From Methylotenera sp. (GTDB lineage Bacteria > Pseudomonadota > Gammaproteobacteria > Burkholderiales > Methylophilaceae): a DNA stretch of 37,018 nt. Made by a program: the position numbers and the translations under genes. Below, in pieces: positions 24,026-33,193 of this stretch; position 1 is the first letter of the stretch, and every line of letters begins with the position of its first letter. Where the stretch lies: the NCBI GenBank assembly GCA_025360485.1, contig JANYCB010000080.1:1-37018 (forward strand). Direction: 5' to 3'. Under the pieces are notes generated by a model. It ran no database searches. It saw only the letters and a program-made list of their open reading frames with translations, and was not told the DNA's origin.

Positions 24026-25420
24026 TTAAGCTAAATTGGGCAAAATTCTTGCAAGCGTTTCTTTTTGCCCAAGCAAAGCCATGACTTGGTCGATACTAGG
24101 CGATTGTGCAGTGCCTGTGAGCATCACACGCAGGGGCATGGCGACTTTAGGAAACTTAAGTTCGTATTGCGTTACCACCGCATTAATTTCATGGTGAATG
24201 GCTTCTGCAGTCCAATTAATATTGGCCAATTTTTCGCTCAAAGTTTGAATGGCAGGCATTATTTCTGGCGTGATATGCTTTTCAACATCAGCCGCGCAGG
24301 CTTGCGGTAAAGTATAAAAATACGCTATATCACGCGCGAGCTGATTCAAATTGTTCGCACGTTCACGATACAAAGCCAATACATCATTCAAAACAGGTGC
24401 TCTGGAAGGCCCTGTTCTATTGGCTTGCAGGCGTGCAGTAATATCTGCAGCAAGCACATCCATATTCGCTTCTTTAATATAATGGCCATTCAACCAGTTG
24501 AGTTTTTCGGTATTAAATTGCGCAGCAGATGGCGTGATGTGATCCAAATCGAACCATTCGCAAAATTGCTGCATATTGAAAATTTCTGCATCACCGTGAC
24601 TCCATCCCAAACGCGCTAAATAGTTCAGCACCGCTTCAGGCAAATAGCCGTCATCGTGATACTGCATCACGCTCACCGCACCGTGGCGTTTTGATAACTT
24701 TTGCCCGTCATCACCCAAAATCATCGACAAATGCGCATATTGCGGAATGGTGGCACCCAAAGCGTTCAGCATATTGATTTGGCGAGGCGTGTTGTTTACA
24801 TGGTCATCACCACGAATCACTTGCGTGATGCCCATTTCAAAATCATCCACGACCACGCAAAAATTATAGGTTGGGGTGCCATCGGCACGCGCAATAATCA
24901 AATCATCCATCTCTGCATTGGCAATTTCGATGCGACCTTTCACCAAGTCATCCCAAACGACCACGCCAGTTTGCGGGTTTTTAAAGCGCACGACTGGTGG
25001 AATATCCTTAGGAATTGCGGGTAACGTTTTACCAGCTTCAGGACGCCATTTTCCATCATAACGCGGCTTTAAACCTTGCAAGGTTTGTTGTTCGCGCAGA
25101 GCTTCAAGTTCTTCTTTGCTGCTATAACAATGATAGGCAGTACCCGCATCCAGCATGGTTTGCAACACTTTTTTATAAGTCTCCATACGTTGCATTTGGT
25201 AAAAAGGACCTTCATCGTAATTGAGCCCTAGCCAATGCATGCCATCCATAATCGCCTGCACGGCTGCTGGCGTAGAGCGCTCTACATCTGTATCTTCGAT
25301 ACGCAAAATAAACTTGCCCCCATGTTTTTTGGCATAAGCCCAAGAAAACAAGGCGGTGCGGGCCCCACCAATATGTAAAAACCCTGTCGGGCTAGGCGCG
25401 AAACGCGTACAAACTGTCAT
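24026..25420 (-). CDS. gltX: Glutamyl-tRNA synthetase
   Basis: A 464-residue class I synthetase that charges tRNA-Glu. The HIGH-type motif is in PTGFLHIGGARTALF (H16) and the KMSKS-type motif is KLSKRHG. The stem-contact fold insertion carries the VIRGDDHVNNTPRQ signature. Of the zinc-binding residues of the E. coli enzyme only C98 is retained; the others are S100 and a YDG segment, so this is a zinc-independent variant as in many bacteria. No close partner gene; it is divergent from the unknown gene at 25601 and lies 152 bases upstream of hfq on the same strand. Confidence 0.96.
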   Translation of the reverse strand: MTVCTRFAPSPTGFLHIGGARTALFSWAYAKKHGGKFILRIEDTDVERSTPAAVQAIMDGMHWLGLNYDEGPFYQMQRMETYKKVLQTMLDAGTAYHCYSSKEELEALREQQTLQGLKPRYDGKWRPEAGKTLPAIPKDIPPVVRFKNPQTGVVVWDDLVKGRIEIANAEMDDLIIARADGTPTYNFCVVVDDFEMGITQVIRGDDHVNNTPRQINMLNALGATIPQYAHLSMILGDDGQKLSKRHGAVSVMQYHDDGYLPEAVLNYLARLGWSHGDAEIFNMQQFCEWFDLDHITPSAAQFNTEKLNWLNGHYIKEANMDVLAADITARLQANRTGPSRAPVLNDVLALYRERANNLNQLARDIAYFYTLPQACAADVEKHITPEIMPAIQTLSEKLANINWTAEAIHHEINAVVTQYELKFPKVAMPLRVMLTGTAQSPSIDQVMALLGQKETLARILPNLA

Positions 25421-25600
25421 GAAAAGAGTGCTTTTATATTAAAGGTAAGATTTTAACATGCAATCGGATTGGCGATTTTGACAAATGTTGAAGTTTAATG
25501 AAACTTAAATAGTGACTGATTATTCAATGAATATATAATTATATTTTATGGGCCATGTTAAGCTTAAATAAAATCAACAAATCAAGTTAGCTATTTTCCA

Positions 25601-27304
25601 ATGAAAAATATTATTCAACAATTATTTAGCTCAAAATCTACAAAAAAAACCAACCGACTCACCGCATGGGTGGACGATCTCGACGATATGGACGACCTTG
25701 CGGCGCTGCAGTTTGCTGCCAAACATTTAGGCCATTTACTGACTCAGGCTGATGAACAAGAAACGCTAAATCTTCAGCAACAACTAGATTTGATTGTCGA
25801 ACTTGAGAGTCGAAATCAATCACGCTTGGAAAAACTATCTAGTCAGTTTTCCAACGTGGAGAATATGAAAACTGAATTAGAAAATAGCATCTGTGATACT
25901 TGCTATAACTATTGTCGCCAGTCATATATTTATCACCTTAAATTCATCGAAAAGGTTTTCGACTCCAGTAAATCCAAGTTAGAAAATAATTTTAAGCTCG
26001 ATGGTAATATGCCCGCCTTTATCATTGCACGTGCGCTGAATCTCGCATTTAGTATGGTCAAATGGCGTTTATTTAGCCAATCAAGTCCGCCAGCAAAAAT
26101 GTGGCTGCAAGTGAATGTGTTGTATCGCATTGCAGCGCAGCAAATGCTATTAAATATCCCCATTGAACTGTTTGATTTAGCGCCGTCTACAACGCTTTCA
26201 GCCTACTTTGTGCAAACTTGGATGCTGGGGCAGTTGGTACAAAGTAGTATGCATAAACACCAAGTTGAAATCGCGACGCATATTATCAATACGCTGCTTA
26301 CCCGAGTTCACATCAGCGATGTGCTGACACCGGAGCAGTATGTGTTCTACATTGATTTGCAAGTAGATAACCCGGCAAAACGGATGCGTAATTTTGAGCC
26401 TGGCGATAGCTGCCGCTATTGGGAATTAGACGAACTCGAGAGACAGTTAACAATCGCTATTACGGTATCAGACCGTGGAGAAATTCCGCAAAGTTTAGCT
26501 TTCTCAAAAATCGATCACCCTAAAAAACTAAATGACACGCTGAAAATACTACTCGACGAGTGGAAAAAAACTGGATACGTAAGACAGCGTCGCAAAACAC
26601 CTAGACAAGCCAGCTCAAAAACGGCCAGAGTCAGTGCAGGGATTGCAGATATCTGCAATCAAGTAAATCAGGCCAACCAAATTGGTAAAGGCTTGTGCTT
26701 GTCGCGTGATAGCACTTCTTTGGATGAACGCATAAGAGCCCACACTGTATTGCGGCAGACTAGCACTATCTCTCACAATAGCGGCTCGCTAGACACTTGG
26801 ATTATTACTGACGAAAGCCCGCCAGGCTTGGGAACCCGTGTAAATAAATACGCCAATATTTTAGCTAGGCCGGATAAACTAATTGGACTAGTCGTTGATG
26901 GAGAACCGGGCAAAGTCATTATTGGCATGATTCGCTCGGTGAAGCCTACGCATGGTAATCAATTAAGAGTAGGTATAGCAATCATTTCAAAGCTTCCTGA
27001 TTGGGTTCAATTGCGCCAATTACGCGGTCAAGAAGCATTTGCAAATACTGAAGTGCATATTGAACCACTTAGAGGTGTCAACGTTAAAAAAACATCCGCC
27101 ACAGTGGACATTGGTGTGTTTTCAGGCATTTATTTACCTGTTGAAGCGGGGCTTTCAGAAACGCCCATGTTGATTTTACCTAAAATCAACTACCGCGCCG
27201 ATGTTACTTATTCTGTGAATATTGCGGGTTCAACAAAAAACGTTCTACTTGGCACCCCAGTCGAGTCACGAGACGACTGGGTAAGGGTCGACTTTCCTTT
27301 TTAG
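25601..27304 (+). CDS. Large protein of unknown function with a PilZ-like C-terminal region
   Basis: A 567-residue soluble protein I do not recognise by name. The N-terminal 330 residues are mostly helical, with an acidic start (WVDDLDDMDDLAALQFAAKH) and a CDTCYNYC cluster near residue 97. After a basic linker (about 325-345, KKTGYVRQRRKTPRQ) comes a C-terminal, beta-rich region (about 395-567). There, TDESPPG (about 403-409) fits the [D/N]xSxxG half of a PilZ c-di-GMP-binding site, but the upstream RxxxR half is not clean. It could be a c-di-GMP effector, which would suit the GGDEF cyclase in the window. This is a tentative reading. It is a lone gene, divergent from gltX. Confidence 0.8.
   Translation: MKNIIQQLFSSKSTKKTNRLTAWVDDLDDMDDLAALQFAAKHLGHLLTQADEQETLNLQQQLDLIVELESRNQSRLEKLSSQFSNVENMKTELENSICDTCYNYCRQSYIYHLKFIEKVFDSSKSKLENNFKLDGNMPAFIIARALNLAFSMVKWRLFSQSSPPAKMWLQVNVLYRIAAQQMLLNIPIELFDLAPSTTLSAYFVQTWMLGQLVQSSMHKHQVEIATHIINTLLTRVHISDVLTPEQYVFYIDLQVDNPAKRMRNFEPGDSCRYWELDELERQLTIAITVSDRGEIPQSLAFSKIDHPKKLNDTLKILLDEWKKTGYVRQRRKTPRQASSKTARVSAGIADICNQVNQANQIGKGLCLSRDSTSLDERIRAHTVLRQTSTISHNSGSLDTWIITDESPPGLGTRVNKYANILARPDKLIGLVVDGEPGKVIIGMIRSVKPTHGNQLRVGIAIISKLPDWVQLRQLRGQEAFANTEVHIEPLRGVNVKKTSATVDIGVFSGIYLPVEAGLSETPMLILPKINYRADVTYSVNIAGSTKNVLLGTPVESRDDWVRVDFPF
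26641..26660. repeat. Perfect 20-bp palindrome inside the unknown gene
   Basis: GATTGCAGAT is followed directly by its exact reverse complement, giving a perfect 20-bp palindrome centred on GATATC. It lies in the linker-encoding part of the gene (about residues 347-353). By chance such a palindrome is unlikely at any one place in a window of this size. No function is evident. Confidence 0.6.
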
Positions 27305-28746
27305 TTAACAGGCGTCAACGCTGCGGGCGGTTCGCTTTTCCAATCGCCACCTAACACTTTAAACAATTCAACCGTCGCTAAAAATGTCGCTTGCTTGGCT
27401 TGAACCGCCGCAAGTGAAGCGTCATTATGCACACGCTGCGCATCCAACACTTCTAAATAAGCAGAATAGCCTGATTTATAACGGTTTTCTGCCACTGCAA
27501 GCGCATTCTTAGCAGAAGCCTCACTTTGCACCAGCGCTTGCTCACGCTCAGCATCTAAACGCCGCGTCACTAGCGCATCATTTACTTCTCTAAACGCATT
27601 TTGTATCGCCGTTTGATATTGCGCTAAGGCTTGTTTTTGGCGCGCTGTGGCTTGCTCAACACGAGACTGACGTTTGCCAGAATCGAAAATAGGTAAATCC
27701 AAACCTAAACCAAGCGTCCAAATAAGCGCTCCCGATTTTAAAATATCGCCTAATGCTAAACTTTCGGCGCCCAGACTACCTGTGAGGTTAATGCTTGGAT
27801 ACAAAGCCGCCTTGGCAATGCCAATATTGGCATTTTCCGCAATCAACACCTGCTCAGCTTGGCGAATATCTGGCCGACTTTCCAACAATGCTGAAGGCAA
27901 ACCAGTAGGCGGCGTGGGGGGTAATGGTAGTGCCCGAATATCAGCAGTCTCCAGCTTTAAATCAAGCACGCCAGTCAGCACTGCAAGTTGATGCAATGTT
28001 AAGGCGCGTAAGCGATTTAATTCAATTAATTGCGCATCTAAATTACTCACAGAAACTTCTGCTTGACTGACTTCTAAGGCACTTGCTACGCCACCCGTAA
28101 GGCGACGTTGATTTAAATGTAAAGCCTCTAAGCTGCTAACTTGATTTTCTTTTGTCACAGCAATTTGCGCATCCAAACCGCGTAGTTGGAGGTAATTATT
28201 AGCGACCAATCCAATCAATGAAAGCTCTACAGTTTCTTTGCCATCACGCAAAGCCAATGCATTGGCTGCTGCAGATTCTTTGGCACGCTTAATTTTTCCC
28301 CAAAAATCTATCTCGTAAGAAGTTCGCAATCCAAATGTAAAATCATTGCGTGTTGGTTTGCCAAATACGGGGTTAGCTCCTGCTTCGGTCACTTTATTAC
28401 GAGTTGCGCCAGCAGTTAAATCAATTTGCGGAAACAACGATGCGCCTACTTCGCGCATGCTGGCATCAGCTTCTTCTATTCGCGCAACGGCTAGTGCAAT
28501 GTTGGTATTATTTTTTAGCGTGAGTTCTACTAACTCGTTAAGTTTGGCATCTTGATAACGCGTCCACCATTGTCTCATCAACTCGTTTTTTGCATCATTA
28601 GCGGCATCTGCTTCACTATATTGTGACGGCACTTCTACCACTGGTCGCGCATAATCTGGGCCCACAGACTTGCAGCTCGCAAGAAAAAGCACAGCAATTC
28701 CGAAAGCCATGCGTTTGGTATGATAGGAATTTATGCGTAGCATCAT
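27301..28746 (-). CDS. RND efflux outer-membrane channel lipoprotein (NodT/OprM type)
   Basis: About 481 residues from the ATG at 28746, which overlaps the pump gene's stop and has AGGAG (28752-28756) five bases upstream. An ORF start 63 bases earlier gives an unlikely 21-residue extension. The N-terminus is a lipoprotein signal with lipobox LASC and acylated Cys25. Two repeated TolC-like helical and beta blocks follow, with the typical stretch NNTNIALAVARIEEA and the partner ALEVSQAEVSVSN. It docks on the adaptor to open an exit duct. The stop interleaves with that of the convergent 567-residue gene (TTAG, 27301-27304). Confidence 0.94.
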   Translation of the reverse strand: MMLRINSYHTKRMAFGIAVLFLASCKSVGPDYARPVVEVPSQYSEADAANDAKNELMRQWWTRYQDAKLNELVELTLKNNTNIALAVARIEEADASMREVGASLFPQIDLTAGATRNKVTEAGANPVFGKPTRNDFTFGLRTSYEIDFWGKIKRAKESAAANALALRDGKETVELSLIGLVANNYLQLRGLDAQIAVTKENQVSSLEALHLNQRRLTGGVASALEVSQAEVSVSNLDAQLIELNRLRALTLHQLAVLTGVLDLKLETADIRALPLPPTPPTGLPSALLESRPDIRQAEQVLIAENANIGIAKAALYPSINLTGSLGAESLALGDILKSGALIWTLGLGLDLPIFDSGKRQSRVEQATARQKQALAQYQTAIQNAFREVNDALVTRRLDAEREQALVQSEASAKNALAVAENRYKSGYSAYLEVLDAQRVHNDASLAAVQAKQATFLATVELFKVLGGDWKSEPPAALTPVN

Positions 28747-31700
28747 ACCGTCTCCTGAGAATCTAGCTCTGTATGCCCATGATGTCTCACATGCTTGCCT
28801 GTGAGCCAAGTAAAAAATAGTGGAATAAATATGGTTGCCACAAAAGTAGCGATTATCATGCCGCCAAACACCCCTGTACCCATGCTGCGACGTGCTGCGG
28901 CGCCTGCACCAGTGGCGACTACCAACGGGAAGATACCGAGCACAAACGCCATAGACGTCATCACAATAGGTCTAAACCTCAAGCGCGCTGCTTCCAGCGC
29001 TGCTTGCGCGACTGGCATACCCTGCTCCATTTTTTGACTAGCAAATTCTACAATCAGAATCGCGTTTTTAGCTGCTAGGCCAATCAATGTAATCAAACCA
29101 ATTTGAAAGTAAATATCGTTCGGCATACCACGTACAAATACCGCTAATAGTGCCCCCGCTAAAGCAAACGGTACCGCCATAATCACGGCTAACGGCAGTG
29201 CCCAAGTTTCAAACTGCGCCGCTAAAATCAAAAACACCATAATAATAGCAAAACCAAATGCAACCATTCCTGCTGAACCTGTACGCTTTTCTTGATAGGC
29301 TTGTGCTGTCCAATCTAATCGATAGCCGTCTGGCAAGTTTTCTGCTGCAATACGTTCCACAGTTTTAATGGCATCGCCAGAACTCACCCCGGGTGCGCCA
29401 CTACCAAACACTTTAGCTGACAATAGTCCGTTATAACGTTCTAATTGCTCTGCGCCCACAATATTACTCACTTTGCTTAAAGCTGAAAGTGGAATCATGT
29501 TGCCATTGGGACTTGCCGCCGTAGGCTGGCTACGCACGTACACTTTGCCCAAATCTTCCGGCTTCATTCTAAACTGAGGCTCGGCTTGCAGTTGCACTCT
29601 GTAAGTACGACCATTTTTATTAAAATCATTTACATAAAACGAGCCCATAGTGCTCTGCAAAGTAGCGTAGATATCAGCAATTTTAACATTTTGAGAAATC
29701 GCTTTTGACTCGTCCACTTCTATTAATAACTGCGGCACTGTAGGACGGAAAAAAGTATTCAACCCCGTTAATTTGGGCTCTGCTCTCATGGCATCTATAA
29801 AACTATTCGTCACTGCTGAGAGTTTAATTGGATCAGTTTCACGTTGGCTTTGCACGTATACTTCAAAGCCGCCTGCAGAGCCCAAGCCGCGAATCGCTGG
29901 AGGATTCACAGCAAACGCCATGCCATCAGGCTGACTCATGCCAATGCCAAACAGCTTTCCTACAATTTGATCAGCAGTTGTTTCGCGTTCTTTCCAGTCT
30001 TTTAGTCGTACAAACATCGTCGCCGCGTTAGTTTTGTTGGCGCCAGTCAATAATTCAAGGCCATTTACAGCAAATTCAAACCCTACCGAAGGATCTTTCG
30101 CAATGGCAGCACGTACATTCTCTGTGGTTTTTGTAGTGCGGCTTAAAGTTGCACCATCTGGCATCACGACAAGGGTCACTACATAGCCTTGATCCTCTGC
30201 AGGCACAAAACTCCCAGGCACCATGCGGAACAATACCACCACCACGATTAGTATGCCCGCAAAGGCTAACCCACCAATGATTTTATGCTTGAGTGTTAAG
30301 CCTACAGTACCAGTATAAAAATGTGTTAACTTGCTGAATCCCTTATTAAACTTGCCAAAGAACCAGTTTTCACCATGCTCTTTTTTTAAAATCATGGCAC
30401 AAAGTGCAGGGGTTAAAGTTAAAGCCACAACGCCAGAAATCACCACAGCAATCGCCACAGTTACTGCAAACTGACGGAACAACTCCCCTGCAATGCCGCC
30501 CTGAAAAGCCACTGGTACAAACACAGCACATAACACCAATACAATCGCCACCACTGCTGCCGATACTTGATGAATAGACTTAATTGCCGCTGGTAGCGGC
30601 TCTAGGTTTTCTTCTCGCATCAAGCGCTCAGTATTTTCTAGCACCACAATCGCGTCATCCACCACAATACCAATCGCTAAAATCATGGCAAAAAGCGTGA
30701 GCAAGTTGATGGAGAAGCCGAATATATAAAGCCCTGCAAAGGTGCCAATTAGCGAAATCGGCACAGCAATAATAGGGATGAGTGTCGCGCGCCAACTTTG
30801 TAAGAATAAAAATACCACTAACACGACTAAAACCAGCGCCTCAGCAAAAGTTTTTAATACCTCTTCAATGGTCGCCTTAACAAAATCACTCGTGTCGTAT
30901 GGGATAGTGTATTGCATGCCTGCTGGGAAACGTGTTTTTAGTTCTTCAATTTTTGACTTAATACCTTTGGCGGTATCTAATGCATTGGCCCCACTCTGCA
31001 AAAAGATGGGAATCGCAACACCAGGTTGCCCATTCAGTGCTGACGTGACATTGTAACTTTGCGCACCCAGCTCAATGCTGGCGACATCTTTTAGATAAAG
31101 TACGCCGCGCGGGCCAGCTGCTTTAATAATGATATTGCCAAATTGTGCAGGCTCCACCAGGCGGCCCTTTGCTGTGACGGTATACACGAGTTGTTGGCTA
31201 GCAGGCGCAGGATCTTGGCCGATCCTTCCCGCAGCGTATTGCGTATTTTGTGCACCAATTGCGTTGGCAATATCGGTGGTACTTACCCCTAATTGCGCCA
31301 TGCGGTCAGGGCGTAGCCATATCCGCATCGCGTAATCTTGGCCGCCAAATATCAGAGCGTCGCCCACACCTTTTACGCGTTTTAACTGATCCAACACATT
31401 TAAGGTGGCGTAGTTACTCAAAAACAATCGATCTTGCTTTATATCTTTTGAGGTGAGCATCACCACTAACAAAATATCATTCGATTTTTTCTGCACAATC
31501 AAGCCATTACGGCGCACATCATCTGGCAAGCGCGGTGTAGCAATATTCACGCGATTGCTCACGTTGAATGTGGCCTGGTCAACATTCGTACCCACTTCAA
31601 ACGTCACCGTAATCACTAAAGTACCGCTAGAATCCGCACTAGAACTGAAATACAGCAAGTTATCGATCCCGCTTAGCTGTTCTTCAATAGGCCCTGCTAC

Positions 31701-31880
31701 CGTTTTTGATAGCGTATCGGCACTCGCACCAGGATAGCTTGCAGTGATGGTAACAGTAGGTGGTGCAATTTGCGGATACTGCGCGATTGGCAACTTTAAT
31801 GCAGCAGCTAAGCCCGCCAACACAATGATGATGGAAAGTACCGAGGCAAAAATCGGCCGTGTGATAAAAAACTTGGTCAT
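28743..31880 (-). CDS. RND multidrug efflux inner-membrane pump (HAE1/AcrB-MexB type)
   Basis: A 1045-residue proton-driven antiporter. The opening MTKFFITRPIFASVLSIIIV is the typical first membrane helix. GIVVDDAIVVLENTERLM carries the paired Asp of the proton relay, and GLAAKNAILIVEFA carries the conserved Lys. Two large periplasmic loops and about 12 membrane helices give the AcrB layout. Length is exact for the family. It is encoded three bases after the adaptor and overlaps the outer-membrane channel gene by 4 bases. Substrate range is not predictable, but hydrophobic drugs and solvents are usual for this subfamily. Confidence 0.97.
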   Translation of the reverse strand: MTKFFITRPIFASVLSIIIVLAGLAAALKLPIAQYPQIAPPTVTITASYPGASADTLSKTVAGPIEEQLSGIDNLLYFSSSADSSGTLVITVTFEVGTNVDQATFNVSNRVNIATPRLPDDVRRNGLIVQKKSNDILLVVMLTSKDIKQDRLFLSNYATLNVLDQLKRVKGVGDALIFGGQDYAMRIWLRPDRMAQLGVSTTDIANAIGAQNTQYAAGRIGQDPAPASQQLVYTVTAKGRLVEPAQFGNIIIKAAGPRGVLYLKDVASIELGAQSYNVTSALNGQPGVAIPIFLQSGANALDTAKGIKSKIEELKTRFPAGMQYTIPYDTSDFVKATIEEVLKTFAEALVLVVLVVFLFLQSWRATLIPIIAVPISLIGTFAGLYIFGFSINLLTLFAMILAIGIVVDDAIVVLENTERLMREENLEPLPAAIKSIHQVSAAVVAIVLVLCAVFVPVAFQGGIAGELFRQFAVTVAIAVVISGVVALTLTPALCAMILKKEHGENWFFGKFNKGFSKLTHFYTGTVGLTLKHKIIGGLAFAGILIVVVVLFRMVPGSFVPAEDQGYVVTLVVMPDGATLSRTTKTTENVRAAIAKDPSVGFEFAVNGLELLTGANKTNAATMFVRLKDWKERETTADQIVGKLFGIGMSQPDGMAFAVNPPAIRGLGSAGGFEVYVQSQRETDPIKLSAVTNSFIDAMRAEPKLTGLNTFFRPTVPQLLIEVDESKAISQNVKIADIYATLQSTMGSFYVNDFNKNGRTYRVQLQAEPQFRMKPEDLGKVYVRSQPTAASPNGNMIPLSALSKVSNIVGAEQLERYNGLLSAKVFGSGAPGVSSGDAIKTVERIAAENLPDGYRLDWTAQAYQEKRTGSAGMVAFGFAIIMVFLILAAQFETWALPLAVIMAVPFALAGALLAVFVRGMPNDIYFQIGLITLIGLAAKNAILIVEFASQKMEQGMPVAQAALEAARLRFRPIVMTSMAFVLGIFPLVVATGAGAAARRSMGTGVFGGMIIATFVATIFIPLFFTWLTGKHVRHHGHTELDSQETV

Positions 31881-31883
31881 GAT

Positions 31884-33068
31884 TTAGCCCTGCTTGCCAG
31901 TAGGTTTAGCTGGCATGGCGGGTGGCTCGCCAAGGGCATGTGGCACTACTGACGCGCCAGGGTGTAACTTAATCAGATTATCCACAATCACCTTGTCGTT
32001 GGTTTTTAGGCCTTCTAAAACAATCCAATCTTTGCCTTGCCAATCACCAACCACCACAGGGCGTGGTGTGGCCTCATTTTTTTCATTGGTAACAAACACA
32101 AATTTGCCTAAATCCCCCGTCAATACGGCCGTTTGCGGCACTAAAAACACCCCTTCATGCGAGCCAGTAGTGACGCGGGCACGTACAAACTGTCCTGGCA
32201 ACAAAGTCTTGTCTTTATTCTCAAATGTAGCACGTAACTCTTGCGTACCTAAATTGGGGTTGATTTCGTTAGCGGTAAAATTGAGTTTACCTTTTTGCGC
32301 GAATTCACTGCCATCAGGCAAAATCAAACTCACGTCTTTGACATGTTTTTGATCTAAATGGCCACCCAAGCTGGTAAGATCAGTTTCAGACAAGCTAAAA
32401 CGCACCCAAATCGGCGACACTTGAACAATGGTAGTCAACAAGCTGGTATTAGGTGCAACCAATGCGCCCTCAGAATACTGAAAGCGCCCTGCTACACCAG
32501 AAACTGGCGCGGTGACTCGAGTATAAGATAAATTCAGCTCTGCCTCTTTGATGTTGGCTTGCGCTTGCATCATGCCCGCTTGCGAGATACTGGCATCCGA
32601 AGTCGCATTATCATATTCGCGCTGACTAATAGATTGCGTAGAAAGTAAGTCCTTTAAGCGATTCGATTCGCGCGTCGTTTGCACAATATGCGCGTTCTGC
32701 CCTGCTACTGCTGCTCTTGCTTGCGTTAAGGCAATTTCATACGGTGCTGGATCAATTTGAAACATCACTTGCCCAGCCTTTACTGGCGCACCTTCTTCAA
32801 ACATTTTCTTTAAGATAATGCCACCCACGCGCGGACGCACTTCCACTTCACTGGCACCTTCTGTCTGTGCAACCGCTTCCACACTCATTGGCACCGATGT
32901 TGGCTGTACAGAAATCACACTCACTGGCATTGGCGGCATCGCCATGCCTGCTGGCGGCGCGCTACCTTCTGGTTTTTTGTTACAGGCAGCCAAACTCACT
33001 ACCAATAAAGCCAAAAATGCTAGATTAATTCCTCGCAGCCTACTCTTTTGTAACAAAAAAACTGACAT
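31884..33068 (-). CDS. RND efflux periplasmic adaptor (membrane-fusion lipoprotein)
   Basis: About 394 residues from the ATG at 33068, which has GGAG (33075-33078) six bases upstream; an earlier in-frame start (33137) would place a peptide inside the promoter. The signal is a lipobox (LAAC, acylated Cys29). The biotinyl-lipoyl-like domain is split around a helical hairpin (ALTQARAAVAGQNAHIVQ and LNLSYTRVTAPVSG). The barrel and membrane-proximal domains follow. It links the inner pump with the outer channel. It is the first gene of the operon and lies opposite the TetR gene. Confidence 0.95.
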   Translation of the reverse strand: MSVFLLQKSRLRGINLAFLALLVVSLAACNKKPEGSAPPAGMAMPPMPVSVISVQPTSVPMSVEAVAQTEGASEVEVRPRVGGIILKKMFEEGAPVKAGQVMFQIDPAPYEIALTQARAAVAGQNAHIVQTTRESNRLKDLLSTQSISQREYDNATSDASISQAGMMQAQANIKEAELNLSYTRVTAPVSGVAGRFQYSEGALVAPNTSLLTTIVQVSPIWVRFSLSETDLTSLGGHLDQKHVKDVSLILPDGSEFAQKGKLNFTANEINPNLGTQELRATFENKDKTLLPGQFVRARVTTGSHEGVFLVPQTAVLTGDLGKFVFVTNEKNEATPRPVVVGDWQGKDWIVLEGLKTNDKVIVDNLIKLHPGASVVPHALGEPPAMPAKPTGKQG

Positions 33069-33096
33069 TGATAACTCCACGTTTTTTAATATTGTC

Positions 33097-33125
33097 TTGC
33101 TTACATACACATTTGAATGTATATT
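33097..33125 (+). promoter_or_regulatory. Promoter of the TetR regulator gene
   Basis: TTGCTT (33097-33102), 17 bases, TATATT (33120-33125), reading toward the regulator. Both hexamers overlap the divergent efflux promoter and the ACATAC/GTATGT repeats, as expected for autoregulation by the TetR protein. Leader length would be about 60 bases. Confidence 0.55.
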
Positions 33126-33155
33126 ATATACAAACATGAATGTATGTAAACATAC
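33100..33155. promoter_or_regulatory. Probable AcrR/TtgR-type operator cluster
   Basis: The segment is packed with related inverted elements. TTACATAC and TGAATGTAT occur on the left, TGAATGTAT recurs 23 bases later, and GTATGT-AA-ACATAC (33142-33155) is a perfect palindrome with a two-base spacer. AcrR's operator in E. coli also consists of TACATACATT and AATGTATGTA arms, from memory. The repeats cover both promoters, so repression of both genes by one or two dimers is likely. Confidence 0.7.
33123..33150 (-). promoter_or_regulatory. Sigma-70 promoter of the RND operon
   Basis: On the minus strand: TTTACA (33145-33150), 16 bases, TATAAT (33123-33128). It is a strong -10 and a good -35 pair. 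It lies within the operator cluster and 55 bases before the adaptor start codon. Confidence 0.65.
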
Positions 33156-33193
33156 TTTTTACTAAATTTTAATAAAAGGATTTAATTCGCAAC

